Assembly (NCBI GenBank): GCA_015499995.1
Contig: JADNRV010000196.1
Coordinates: 1 to 64,000 of the forward strand
Direction: 5' to 3'
Origin: Flammula alnicola
Taxonomy: Eukaryota > Basidiomycota > Agaricomycetes > Agaricales > Strophariaceae
DNA length: 64,000 nucleotides
Shown here: piece after piece, positions 22,366 through 34,349 of the stretch
Position numbering within the stretch: the first letter of the stretch is position 1
Layout: each line of letters starts with the position of its first letter
Position numbers and translations under genes: made by a program
Notes under the pieces: model-generated
What the model saw: only the letters and a program-made list of their open reading frames with translations
Databases searched by the model: none
What the model was told of the DNA's origin: nothing

Positions 22366-24865
22366 TTAGGCATCGAGGAGGAGAAGATGGGTATATACGG
22401 TCGTACAGTCCTTCACCACCACGAGCCAGTCTCCGTTCTTCGTCTGTCCCTTCTTCTTCAACGCATCCCCCCAATGTAAAAGACAGGCGATGATGCTGAG
22501 GAGGCCGTTAGGCCCTGGCCTCTTCAACACCTCCCAGTCGCCATCCGTCACCGTCGAAATAACCTTGCCATCCGGAGAAATTCGCCAATTCGGCTGGAGC
22601 GACGCCCACCACTTCATGCAGTCCGTGCCGTACGTTGTGAGGTTGGTAATCTTCGGCCTCCACTTGGGGGCCCGTCCTCGTTGGATCCAGTCGTAGACCG
22701 AAGAAGGGCGAGACTTAGTTCCAAGCTTGCCGGCCTCTTTGTAGCCCTGCTGAACTTCAAAAGCAAACCACTTCCGTACCAACTCTGCCCACTCCGGGCC
22801 CAGATCAGCCGAATCGACCATATCGACGGCTCTCGCGAACCACTTCGGTGCATTGACAGGGGCAGAAAGGGGAGTAGAGGTGGAGAGGACGGGGAGGGCA
22901 ACATTTGTGCTCGTCTTGCAGCGTTTCGGCGGCTGTTCAGCGTCGGTGAGTGCTTCTGCATTAACGTTCGATGTTTGGCGACCACGCTTAGTGCCCCTTT
23001 GGGGCCTCGTGTGTTCAGCGTTCCCAGGAGTGGCCGCGTGTGCTGCGCTACGAGTCGAATGACGAATAATGCGAGAGTCAACATCAGCCCCATCAACAGC
23101 AGGGGCCGTGGACTGGACCTCGGGCATTCTCGTTTCGGCGACTCCTGTGGGGCCTACCTCAGAACCGCCAGCTTCAGCTGTACTCGGAGTTGAAGGATGA
23201 ACATCCCCATTCACAGCAGGAAGGAATGGAGCAGGAGAAGGACCCCGCGAATGAGGAGGAGTAGGACCAGGGGAGGGTTGTAGCGAATGTGCGCGAGACC
23301 CTGCATGAACTCGCAGATGAGTAGGTGAAGGTCCGGGCGACTGTGTGTCGATGTCGAAAGGGAAGGGGTTTTGGTCATCCGGCGTGGTTGTCGAACTGTC
23401 GGCGGGTGGCGCTGTTGGAGCAGCGGCAACAGCGGCGGAGGGTGGTACGGGATTGTTTACTGAGGTAGATGTTCTAACATCCTCTGCTGCGGTCGAGGGA
23501 GTGGGTGGGGTGTTGGCTGCAGGCGCAGGAGGCACAACTGCACCAACCGCAACAGCAGGTGATGGAATATCGACGGAAAACATGGCGACGTTGTCGTCCT
23601 CCATACCCATGGCGGACATTGGCATGAAACCATCCCCTGTAGACAAAGCTCGCGCACGACATTCCTCAGGAGCTAACAAAGCAGCGTCAGTATATATAAG
23701 AACAGAAAAAGAATCAAGAATACTTACTATAGCACTTGCGCAAGAAGCTTCCGTAGATAGGGATGATCGACTTCTTGTAGCGCTCTCGTTCTGCGCGCCC
23801 AAAGTTCATCTTCACGTCTCCGGTAGTGGTTCCGGAATGAATGCTTTAGAAACCATGAGACTTGTATTTAATAACATAAACATAGAAGGAAAACATACCT
23901 AATGATGTTGAGCTGGCCATCCTGTGCAGGCTCAGGACCACCCGCAATCAGAGTCGCTTTCCAACCAGTGACATCGCATATCATATCCAGGATAGGCTGC
24001 GTGAACCGGACGAGACCTTGGATGCACCTAACGTGAGTGTGTCAGTAAGGAAAGGGATTAAAATGGGCTCAAATAAACGGCACATACCTCTGACGATCCG
24101 CAGGATCAGTGGACGGAGTATTGGCGAGCTGAGCATCCTTCTTGTACTCCTTCATGAGTTCGCTATGCTCGTCCATCGCAACAACCTTCCAACTCCTCTG
24201 CTCCTCTTCATCCAGCTTCGCAAACATCTCGCGAGCGATCTTGTCGCGCTCCGCTGCCAGTCGGTCCTTCTTTCCTTTCAAGTCGCCTAAACGATTCTTG
24301 AGTTCGGCTTCGATTTCCTCGCGATGCGTCTTCCGCCAGACATTAACACCAGTTTTGCAGCGCGGACGGTTCACCTCCTTCCCAGTGAGCTTGGCCATGA
24401 GAGCATGGTAGGGGTTGTAGGCGCCGGAATCCTTGGGGTTGAGGTCATTGTCCTTCATGTATTGATAAGCCATCCAGCGTTTGATTTGCTGTGGACGAGT
24501 CAACAATGTCAACACGTGTAAGTAACAAACGGTCACAAGTTACAACATACCGCCTTTCGATAAGCGACGAGCTTTTTCCTTTCCGCTATCTGAGCCATGG
24601 CGGCGGCGTACTCCTCCATCGACAGCCTCTCTGGATCAGGCTGACAGGTCTCCGGGTCGGGTGCATCGTCGTCAACAGCATCGAGGCTCCCCGCTGCTGG
24701 TTCCTCATCATGAGGTAAGTCGATGGGGTATCTCTTGAAGTAACGACGTTGAATTATGGCCAGAGCTTCTGCAGCATAACCACCGGCTACTCCAGCGCTG
24801 TAATTCGCCTTTTCATTCATCAAGAACTCCTTTCGAGACCCACGAAAGGCACCTGGATTGACCAT
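22366..24865 (-). CDS. KDZ-transposon-associated protein of unknown function (755 aa)
   Basis: Five exons (24865-24551, 24488-24088, 24027-23899, 23843-23728, 23672-22366) with canonical GT-AG introns give one frame of 755 residues. The N-terminal third is charged and probably helical: VAYRKA-QIKRWMAYQYMKDNDL, then NPYHALMAKLTG...VNVWRKTHREEIE and Lys/Glu-rich coils. The middle, CIQGLVRFTQPILDMICDVT followed by GDVKMNFGRAERERYKK, is followed by a long Pro/Ser/Thr/Ala-rich linker with a PPKRCK basic patch. A conserved C-terminal block (WFARAVDMVDSADLGPEW...WWASLQPNWR...LLSIIACLLHWG) closes the protein. I know this arrangement from many agaricomycete hypothetical proteins near KDZ transposases. 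The function is not established; a DNA-binding or transposition-accessory role is inferred from context only. It starts head-to-head with the gene at 25419. Confidence 0.85.
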
Positions 24866-25418
24866 CGCTCGATTCTATCACATAGTTAGTATCTCCCATT
24901 CCTACACACAGAAATGAACTCACCTTAGGTTTTCAGCAATCAGCTAGCAGCGGAAATGAGCTTCGTCTTTCTTGGACGTGAAAAGGTATACGTCCATCCA
25001 TAACGTTTACGATTCTCAATTAAAACATTTAATCCAAGGACCAATTCGAGCTGGCTCGATCGGCTCAAGGCTCCTGTTCCTGCCCTCCCTACCTACGTGA
25101 CCAATTTTCTCCAATGATTCTGCCTTGACTCTCTTCGTATGTTCAAGCCAGCTCGGCTGGTCCAAGCCCAGATTGTGCGGTCTCCATTTTCTCCGTCGAA
25201 CCAGCTTCGTATCGTTATAAATTTCCATTCAGGTTCGGAATTAGCTCTGCAATCAGTTTCCCGAGATCGATCTCCCAGCACTATGGTACTTGTGGATATA
25301 GAGCCGTAACGCACAGGGTTCAATTCTGTGAGTTTCGCCTCTTTTTTTGCATAAAACCCGATCAACTTTATGAATTCTTCCTCAGACAACTCAACAAATT
25401 CCTTCTTTCTCAATCAAC
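24866..25418. promoter_or_regulatory. Shared upstream region of two divergent transposon genes
   Basis: A 553-bp gap between divergent start codons at 24865 (minus) and 25419 (plus). No TATA box stands out. Short frames inside are not supported. Confidence 0.4.
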
Positions 25419-27589
25419 ATGCAAGATAAACTACCTGTGCCCCAAGCCACCCAGCAAGCCGCTGCCCCACCAGGAAGGCGTCAAGTCCCGGCCGCTGCCG
25501 TCGCCGACGATCCCTTCCTTACAGGTAAGTACTTCTCACAATTTCAAGACAGAGTCCTAACGTATTTCTTTAGACAACGGCGTAATGGGGATGCGCGAGG
25601 ACGCTATCAACCCTAACTTCTCCAGCATTCGTGCCCCACATCCCTCGGAGTTAGTGCAGCCAGCTGCGCCAATGAACTCCTTCTACAGTGTCACCATGGG
25701 CCAACCCGTTGGAGTTTTGACGGACCCAAGGTTAGCATTGGGATCTTCAATTTTTATTCTTTCGCAGAAACTTATTTGCCGCTTTTGATAGCTTGATCGA
25801 TCTCAACCACCAGACCCGCTTCGCAATGGCCCAGTTCGATGACTGGTACCAGTCTGTGGGCTGGTATACTGTCCACTACCACGCCGGACGTGTCCGCTTG
25901 GTCCCGGGTCAAGATCAACCTCGCCAGCAGCCGCCTCCAGCCCAGCAGCCCCGCCCCCAAGCCCTGCAGCCAACCCCTGCTCAGATGGGGGTTTCAGGAA
26001 ACGCAATCTACGTTCCATCTACTTTCCCAACGCCTGTTTCTGGTTCCACTGTCAACCCCATCCGTCTTGATTCCCCTTACTTTGGACCCGCTCCTGCTAC
26101 TACTTCGGCTACTGCAGTTGCAGATACCACTCCCACTCCGACGTCTCGCATTCTTCGTATGTTGGACGCTGGTGAGAAAGCAAAGGCCGCTGACCCTGTA
26201 CCATCAACGCAGGCTACGTTGTTGGCTGCAGCGGCCAAAATCGATCGACGATCCAATCGCAAGCAAACCATCCCTGCCAAGCGATCCGCGGCTGCCACCA
26301 ATCCGCCTCTCAGTCCGCCTCCCCGACGCGTTGTTGTTGTCGGTAGCGATTCCGAAATGGAAGACATTTCCCTCCAGTCTTACCCCAAGGTTCGGAAGCT
26401 TGCCCAACCCCTCCCTTCGGCTGTTGAGCCCGTGGTTGAGAAAGGAAAGGCTGCTGGCCCTGTACTCTCAGCGCAGGATAAGCTGTTGGCTGCGTTGGCC
26501 AAAATCCCCCGACGATCCAAGCGAACCATCCCTGCTAAGCGATCCGCAGCTGCCACCAATCCGCCTCTCAGTCCACCTCCCCAGCGCGTTGTTGTCGTTA
26601 GCGATTCCGACATGGAAGACGTCCCCTTGCAGTCTTACCCAGAGGCTCGGAACCCTGCCCAACCTCTTCCTTCGGCTACTGCGCGAACCATCCCTGCTAA
26701 GCGATCCGCAGCTGCCACCAATCCGCCTCTCAGTCCAACTCCCCGGCGCGTTGTTGTTGTCGTTAGCGATTCCGAAATGGAAGACGTACCCTCGCAGTCT
26801 TACCCAGAGGCTCGGAACCCTGCCCAACCTCTCCGTTCGGCTGCTGCTTCTGATACCCCTGTTGAGCCCGTGGTTTCAGCCCCTGCCCTATGTCTTCCTT
26901 CGGCTGTTGCCCAACCTTCTGGTAATTCGGCTGCTGCCCAACCTTCTGATAATTCGGCTGCTTTCCCTACGCTTGTTTCTTCGGCTGTTTACCCAACCAC
27001 TCAACTGTCTCTGCTTCAATCCAACATTTCGTCAGACCCTCAACCCACTCAAACCAACATTTCGGCCACCGTCCCACCTTCTTTACGTCAACCACCAACC
27101 CCTCAACTCGCCATTTCGGCCGCTATCCCACCCCCCTTCCCTGATGCCGTCCCACTTCAACCACCAATTCCTCAACTCACCATTTCGGCTGCTATCCCAC
27201 CCCCATTCCCTCACGCCACCGCCGCCGGCGAAATCGCTCCTACGGCCCCCTCGACCCCTGCACCTAACAAGAAACACTTCATAGCCCTGTTTCCGGACCT
27301 TGACGATAGTGACGAAGAGGTCAACTGGGCACGTCTCATTGGGTCGGCCTCCAGAACTCGCATCAAACTCACACCGGCTGGCCGCGAGCTTGCTCGATCG
27401 ATAGCGGAGTCCCGGAGTGCCTCTGTTTTCTCTGCGACGCCTGTTGCTGGTCCTTCTACCCTTCGCAACCCCGCTGGACCGTCCGACACAACCCCCGATG
27501 ATGGCGAAACGGACTATGATCTTTCGGATATGGATGCCGAGTACCTTGAGGAAGTGGGGAAATTGCTCGATCACGCTCGTTCTGACTAG
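25419..27589 (+). CDS. KDZ-transposon protein with three SUMO-interacting-like repeats (686 aa)
   Basis: Three exons (25419-25524, 25574-25730, 25792-27589) join in frame to 686 residues. The first ~150 residues include a compact segment, LIDLNHQTRFAMAQFDDWYQ, which is the most protein-like part. The rest is disordered and Pro/Ala/Ser-rich. A 50-residue repeat (TIPAKRSAAATNPPLSP...RRVVVV-SDSEMED-PLQSYP) occurs three times, near residues 245-290, 335-375 and 390-430. Each copy carries VVVV followed by SDSEMED or SDSDMED, which fits the known SUMO-interacting motif: a hydrophobic core next to acidic, phosphorylatable residues. An acidic tail (FPDLDDSDEEVNW, YDLSDMDAEYLEE) ends the protein. Repeat copies are nearly identical at the DNA level, so they duplicated recently. 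Function unknown; SUMO or other partner recruitment is inferred. Confidence 0.8.
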
Positions 27590-27902
27590 ACGCCGTTAGT
27601 TTTTTTCCTGTCGCTTATGCCCTATCCCCTTGCCTACATGGACTTGTCGTTACCTTGTTTAGCCAGTCGTAGATAGATCCAGCCCTCATTTTGTATTCGT
27701 TGTATCAAGTCAATTTAACAACGTCTACCCTGCCGGGTCTATTACTGAAAAGTTCGAATGAGTTAGATGTCAATATTAACAAGCTCTATTCTGAAGGTCT
27801 GAGCCAGTTCAATAAATTCAAAACGAGGGGTTTAATTTATCTCTATATATCCTGTTGAAACTCTACCTATGTGATCCAAATTACGATCCGGCGTGTAAGA
27901 GA

Positions 27903-28388
27903 TTACTCGCAGTCTTCTAACTCCAGTGCCATCAGGCGTTGGTACTCCTCTTCGTCTTTCGCTATTTCGTTAGCTCTTTTCTGTTTTATTCTTGTAATAG
28001 CATTAATATAGAGTTGATATGGATAGAATTAATAAGACATACCGATACTGCCACGCCTTCAACCTAAGTTTTGCGCGATTAGCCTCCCTGTAACGTGCTT
28101 GTGCTTCACGATGGCGTTCTTTTTGTGTAGTGAGCTCTTCAGTTGAACAATTCTTCCTTCTCCTGCATCGAAATTAACATGGGAATGATGTATTAACAGA
28201 GAATATTTGAAATTAATACATACCTTTGCATCCGCCCCCTAGCTTTTTCTCGCTCAGCATCCCGATTTCTACCCAAAATGTTCAGCAAGCGTCAGTCGTT
28301 AAATAGGGTAGCCGAAATACCTGTGGTAGTACTCACGCTTTCGAATTCTCTTGCGTGAATCAGGTGAGGAGGGAAATACATCTGGCAT
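27903..28388 (-). CDS. Small basic helical protein of the KDZ transposon
   Basis: Four short exons on the minus strand with canonical introns. Start ATG at 28388 (MPDVFPSSPDSRKRIRK), then NRDAEREKARGRMQR, then RRKNCSTEELTTQKERHREA followed by QARYREANRAKLRLKAWQYR, then KRANEIAKDEEEYQRLMALE ending at stop 27903-27905. About 110 residues, rich in Arg, Lys and Glu, and probably one long helix with a basic DNA-binding-like face. Small proteins with a QARYRE..R...LR..AW.YR core are frequent beside KDZ transposases in Agaricomycetes; their role is not known. It is too interrupted to appear as one long frame. Confidence 0.7.
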
Positions 28389-30199
28389 AGTACAAGCCCG
28401 ACAGGCGGAGGACGAGATGAGATGAAGAGGACGAGAAGCAAAGACAAGTTGCTGCTCATGATCTTAAACGGGAAGGAGATATCCTAATTTGGACCGACAG
28501 CCGAGGTCAGTAGACCGCACCAGGTGAAGAGTGAAGAGAGTCCATCAGACACACATGAAGGTAGAGAGGTTTCAATACACATAAAATGGATGGTATATCA
28601 TATGCTGCATCATTCTGGATATATTTCACAACAAATGGTTCACCTAAATTGAACGGGATGGATATGTCGGTGCTGGGTGACTGATAAGCAAGATCAATTG
28701 TCAAGCTTTCAATGCAATTTCCGTTCTCTTCATCCTGGAACGTATAGCTCTTCTCTCTTCACTTTTGCTTTCAAGGTACATATGTAAGATTGGTATATTT
28801 ACATGATTCCGAGATCAGAATCCTTTAAATCTACCTCTTTCTTTGTTATTTTCGTGTCCCAACTTCAGCAAACCACCCGAAATCACCACACAACCATTTT
28901 TCACACGCAACACAGGTATATGGATTCATGAATTCCGATCTACATGGCATTACTATCGGTGTGTAGATTGTATTTGGAAAACTTGTTGGTAGATTATTTA
29001 CACAGACACATTAAACAACTATTAGAAAACACAAGAGAGTAGCGAGCGAGCAAATTTTAAATAAGAATGATATGGAAATGGAGGTATAAGGAGAGTGATG
29101 ATGTCAGGGAACGAATGTCAGGGAATGCAAATCGGATAAAGGTGTGAAGGAGAGTGTGAATTGTCTGGAGTGCGCCTTCAAATGCACTGTGAAATGGGCG
29201 TGGTTGGTTAGAGGTAAGATGAAATGAATGAGATGAAATGACGTACAATTCCTATCCGAGCTGAGGAGAACAACCTTGACGGCATTTTGCAACTCGCTCG
29301 CTATAGCCAGGGCGGCCTCAAGCAGAACGGCGGCCTCGAGTTGAGAGGTATCGGATGAAAAGCCGTCGACCCCCATGATGCCAGACAGAGGGACGACGAC
29401 GATCCAGCGAACGCTCTTGAGGAGCGAAAAGACTGTTGAGAGTGAGGAACGAGGATGTTGGTGTCGACGACGAGGATGGTATATACAAGGACGATAGCCA
29501 ATTTGGCACGAGAATCTGAGGGTTTCCTCGAGGATCCAGCGAATTGAGAGTTCAGAGGTATTGGAGGAACGACCGTCGCGCTCCATGATGACGTAGAGGG
29601 AAGACGACGGTCCATCGGACGCTCTCGAAGAGTGAACAGACTATTAAAAGCGAAGAAACGGGGATGTTGGTGTCGACGATGAGGATGGTATATCGACCCA
29701 AGGATGACGCGGAGGCGAGGGGCTGGTTGAATCTCCTCGCTTCTCAGATTGAAGCAGATATGGACGACGGGCCTAATAGGCAGAGGTAAAAAGTGGGTAT
29801 AAGACACGAAACAAGAGAGCCAAAATGGGCATAAAATCTTAGAAAATACACGTACAGTTATTAAGACACATAGAATGTGCGTTGATTTTGAAGGATTTGC
29901 GCCGAGGACGACTGGAAGATGAAAGAAAATAGGAAGACGACAAGATTTATGAGGCAGCAACGTTCGACTTTGATTATCTCACTTCAGTGGGATCAGATTA
30001 TAAACGGCATTTAAATTTATTTCACCGATGTGTCTGTTGATGTTTTGAATTCCCACGGAGCTCATTGACCGTCGTCGAACCGCGCTAAGTCGGATTTCCC
30101 ACGTGTCTCCCGTCCTTCACCTCAGACCCAAGACCAAGGCTACTCTGTATGCTGCTCAGCTTCTGCGACCTTTTTATTTTTCTTATCTGCATCTCTGTC
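28389..30199. other. Noncoding or decayed interior of the KDZ transposon with a 210-bp tandem duplication
   Basis: Contains a diverged direct duplication with 210-bp spacing (29338-29547 and 29548-29770), sharing GGATGTTGGTGTCGACGA and CCATGATG blocks. Minus-strand frames across it (for example DTSQLEAAVLLEAALAIASE) may be exons of a lost accessory gene, but no consistent gene model can be built. Confidence 0.45.
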
Positions 30200-33100
30200 A
30201 TGGCCGAAAATAGACCTCCCAAACGACCTCGTATATCCACAGGAGGGGCTTTTCACGACGTCGTGCCTTTCTTGGATGATATTGACTACGACCTAGTTCA
30301 TGCAAGTGAGGGAACGCTGCGTCGAGTCGGGAACGACTTTCTCTCGGCACGGGTAGAAAGAGACACTAAACGTGCTGCTGACTCCTGGCAGAAGACTACC
30401 TCTTGGTCTCCGCCCGACGACCCTCAGTTTGCCCTTGACCCAAATGGTGACCTGTATGACGCGGTTCTCGAGGGCCAGGTCATGGACGAAAACCCACCAC
30501 CTGAACCACTAGCAGCCAATCAGAAGAAGAAGAGTAAAGTCTCTGTAATTTTTTCTTTCTTTCTCGCTCAAGTAAAGAACTAAGGAGAATGTTCCACAGA
30601 AACGTCCCCACGTCGTATGGATGGATCTCCATCGTCAAGCCTACCTTGAGGAGATCGCACGTTGGGCGGGCAGAGGGGACTTTCGGAACGCCAGAGACTG
30701 TCCGGACTGCGTCGCTCGTTGCGCTGAGACCTCCGGAAGTCCTGAGTATCGGTGTGAGGAATGCTTCCAGCCCGATCTCGTCTGTAGCTCGTGTTGTGTT
30801 AAGCGGCATAGGTTTCATCCTTTCCACAGGATACAGGTACTTGATAAGAAAATTTATCATCTCGAATGCTCATTGATAACATTTACTAGAAATAGACCGG
30901 CTCCGAATTTATCAAGATTTCTCTTAAAACTCTCGGGCTCAAAATTCAACTAAACCATTCCAGCATGTTCTGTGAGAGTCCGATCCCATGTCATGCCAGT
31001 ATCCTCGTTCTCCACACAAACGGCATCCATTCCGTCGCCATTCAGTACTGTGGCTGCTCGCGTGCCATTCCTCACCACCTTCAACTCCTTCGTCGTCGAC
31101 TTTATCCCGCTTCGCAGATATCCGTCAAGACCTGCGCCACTTTTGAGCTGCTACGTCACCTTCACAAGATGGCGCTGACTACGAAAGCATCGACTTACGA
31201 CTTCTACCGATGCCTGGAGAAGTCGACAAACAATACCGGAATCGACCTCCCGAAATCTCGATATCGCGCTCTCTTCCGCATGATAATGCAGTGGCGACAC
31301 CTTCAGATGTTAAAGTGGGCCGCAATACAGCACCAGCCCAGTGGCATCGCAGGTATTCAGCCTGGTCAGCTGGCAGTCAGATGCCCCTCATGTCCACACC
31401 CAGGGATCAACTTGCTGGATGGATGGGAGAATGCTCCTGATGAAATGAAGTACGTGAATTCAGTTCATTTCTCATACTCTATCAGCTAATCGGTCACAGG
31501 TTCCTTTACATGATGATTATATGCATGGATGCCAACTTTCGCCTCAAGAACCAGCTAGTTTCGAACTACTCACAGGATCCTGGGTTGGGAATAGGCTGGG
31601 CGTATATGGTGCCTCGTAAGCCCTATGAGGAATACGTCTTGAGCAGAGCCAACGATACTGATGTGAGCCGCTTTCTCGATGATTTATTTGATATATTGTC
31701 TTACATTCTAACGTCTATAGATCAGTACCTGTGTCGGCTTTCAAGCCCTGGCCAAAGCGAATAACAAATTCTCCGTGGGCTTGAGATATACTGGCACCAA
31801 TCTCACTGCGTGCGGACGCTCCGAGATGATTCTCCCACTCGGTGTAGGAAACTTGCAGAAGGGAGAAAGGTGTGTTACGATGTTTTGGATGGCAATTCAC
31901 GGAGTGCTGATCAGGAACTAGGTACCCGAATATGGACTACATCTTTGGTTCTACACTACAATTCATCTTGGTCCACCTCATTCTTATCAGCTACGACATT
32001 ATGTGCCAATGGTTCATTAACCTTTTCAAGAGGATCGACGAGCATTGGCCTGACCACATCAAACCCCGACCCGACATGACTTTCATACCCGCAATCCCCA
32101 AGCTTCACGAGCCCATGCATAACGCCGTCGGACATGAAGTTTACTCCCTCAACTTCATCAAAGGTTGCGGCCATTCAGATTGTGAATGTCCCGAACGCAT
32201 TTGGGCCCCACACAACGCGCTGGCAAACTCTACAAAAACACAGGGTCCTGGATCACGACAGGATGTCTTTGACGACCATTTCGGCTTCTGGAACTGGCAG
32301 AAGTACACGTCAATGGGATCTACACTCCTTCGAAGGTACAAGGCAGCCGTCAAAGATCGTAATCTACAGGTTGAAGGACATCGAGGGCTAACGGCGTCGT
32401 TGGATCCCAAGCTGGTGGGGGGATGGGAGAAGATGTGTGTGGATTGGGATGAGGACACGTTTCCCAAGAAGAAAAAGAACCCCTATCATTTGGAAGGAGC
32501 AGGTGAGTTGAGACTTCGTGCGCACCGTACAATGTGAACTAAAAAAAGACAACGCCAGGCATGTCCGAAGCGAAAGTGAAGAAGGATCTGGCCGAGGAAG
32601 AGGCGAAGTATTTGGCTAACGGCGGTAACTTCCTGCACGCCACCACCGCGTCAATGTTCATCTACATGGGCTTAGACTTGGAAGAGATGCAGTATGTCTT
32701 TTTCCTTGCGTAGCACATTTCAAAACTGAACGCTTTCATTGCAGACGCCGTGTTCGTCGGCTGGCTAAGACTACGGCAATAAGTTCGACCCTTCGCAAGG
32801 ACGGCACCCTCACGGAGCAGCGAAATGCACTCCTCTCCCGAATTCGGGCCTGGGAATAGCTGCTTCCGATCTACATACCCGGCTTACTCCAGTATCACAC
32901 CAACCACCCTCCTACCTCCCAGCCAACCTCCAACAACCCTGAAGACGCCCCCCTTTGGCTTCCGTCCCGATTACCATCCGCCCATCGTTCAAGGCTCTGT
33001 GTCCGAGGCCTGGCTGCGATCGAGGAAAGAGTCCGGAATGCGCAGCTCCCGGATTCCCTGGAGAATATCAAGAAAATCCTCAAGATCAAGAGCCGGTTGA

Positions 33101-33918
33101 TTCAGTTCAAGAATAAGAATGTTCGGGGCCAAAGGGATGGAACCAGATCGCGAGCTGTTATTGACGAGTGCATGACCGAGCCAGGTATTCCGCCGAGAAG
33201 TACCGAGAAGCCAGAGTCGCCAAGTACGCCCTTTCAGGCCCAGGAGAATGGGAGACAAATTTCGCGTCCTGGAAGACCGCGATATCCGAGGGTATCAAGA
33301 TCCGAACCGTCTTCGCCAACGTGTCGGCCGTCGGGGGGTGTTAGAGGATGACCAGTTAGATGGAGAGCAGGGGGTTGAACAGAAGGAGACAGACGAATTC
33401 ACCCTCTTCAACGAAACTCGAAGCCGTCGCGATGGGACTGGCGAAACGCGCCGGACGCTCTCCTGGATTTGGTTGACAATCCCATCCTCCGATTCCGACG
33501 ACAATAACACGACATTCTTCGTACAGAATGGGCTAGGAGCAGGGCGAGGGCGGCAAGAGGAACAGAAGAGGTAATGCTGCTCAAGGAAGAAATGCGACGA
33601 GTCCTGGCGTTTCTGGAATGGAAAGCAAAGTGGTGGAGGTCCCGAGAGCTAGCAAGGGAAGGTGTGTCGAAGGATTTGGCTGAGGGATTAGCTGCGTATG
33701 CCCGCTCTCAAGCAAGGCTTCAAGACAGTCTGGCTGCCCACTTCCGAGAGCTATGGAAAGCGCCGCTCCAAGACAACACTCTTGCCGACAATGTCAACTC
33801 ACAGGACGCAGATGTCAACGCTGACGACGACGATGAAGACGAGAGCGACGAGGAAGATGGGGACTCCAATAATTTGTACGACGACGAGGATATGATTGAT
33901 GGGGTGGCTGGCGTTTAG
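30200..33918 (+). CDS. KDZ (Kyakuja-Dileera-Zisupton) transposase with CxC2-type cysteine cluster; C-terminal frame broken
   Basis: Exons 30200-30538, 30600-30836, 30896-31449, 31500-31662, 31721-31869, 31922-32503, 32560-32691 and 32745-33918 join with GT-AG introns; the first seven read in one frame. MAENRPPKRPRIS is the chosen start because of the NLS-like start; ATG 30149 is an alternative. The CxC2-like cluster is CPDC...YRCEECFQPDLVCSSCCVKRH..HPFHRIQ (about residues 140-192), then C....CH around residue 225. The transposase core follows: MDANFRLKNQLVSNYSQDPG, SYDIMCQWFINLF, IPKLHEPMHNAVGHEVYSLN and CECPERIW, giving the Asp, Asp and Glu candidates of a DDE-like site. In the last exon, three frame changes (after RSRAVIDE about 33165, after GEWETNF about 33257, near 33515) interrupt the conserved tail, which can still be read to an Asp/Glu-rich end. 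Core intact, tail damaged; activity uncertain. Confidence 0.92.
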
Positions 33919-34349
33919 TAGATACCTTTGCCTGTGCGCTTTTTTTTGACTTAGAATTCTGCAAGTGGTTTGTTTCCTCTCTGTCAGCCAACTTCCTAAT
34001 GCGGAAGGTGCTCGTGAGTGGTTAAAAACATTTTCGAAGATTGGAGGTGATGCCGTCGGAATTAAAACATAAAAGTAGTATTGGTCAAATCGTATTTAGC
34101 AGTGGATTGCAGCTATGAACTTCATGCGGCGAGGGACGGAGGGACAAAGGGAAAGAACTCCTTTTGATGTCTGCGGCAAATGTGCGGTTCTATTTATAAC
34201 ACTACCTCCTGCAGTGTCCAACTGGCTGACGGTCCCTCGACACCTTCCCGCGGGAATTACCATACAAAATTAGCATGGTTCGATTTGTATTGATGAGTAG
34301 TATACGTGTATATAATTTATTTAATGAGGGACGGATGCAAGAGTCGAAG
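33919..34349. other. 3' flank of the transposase gene
   Basis: No gene seen. A TTCTATTTATAAC...TAC element at about 34188-34203 recurs at 34379-34395 inside the TIR, a local duplication. Confidence 0.5.

Noticed and set aside
25839..27284. 481-codon Leu/Pro/Arg ORF overlapping the SIM-repeat gene
   Set aside because: A shifted-frame shadow of 25419-27589, whose exons, introns and repeats support the other frame.
28507..29960. Minus-strand ORFs of up to 219 codons in the KDZ interior
   Set aside because: Phe/Pro/Ser-rich translations without domain; they run through a tandem duplication and no consistent exon model emerges.
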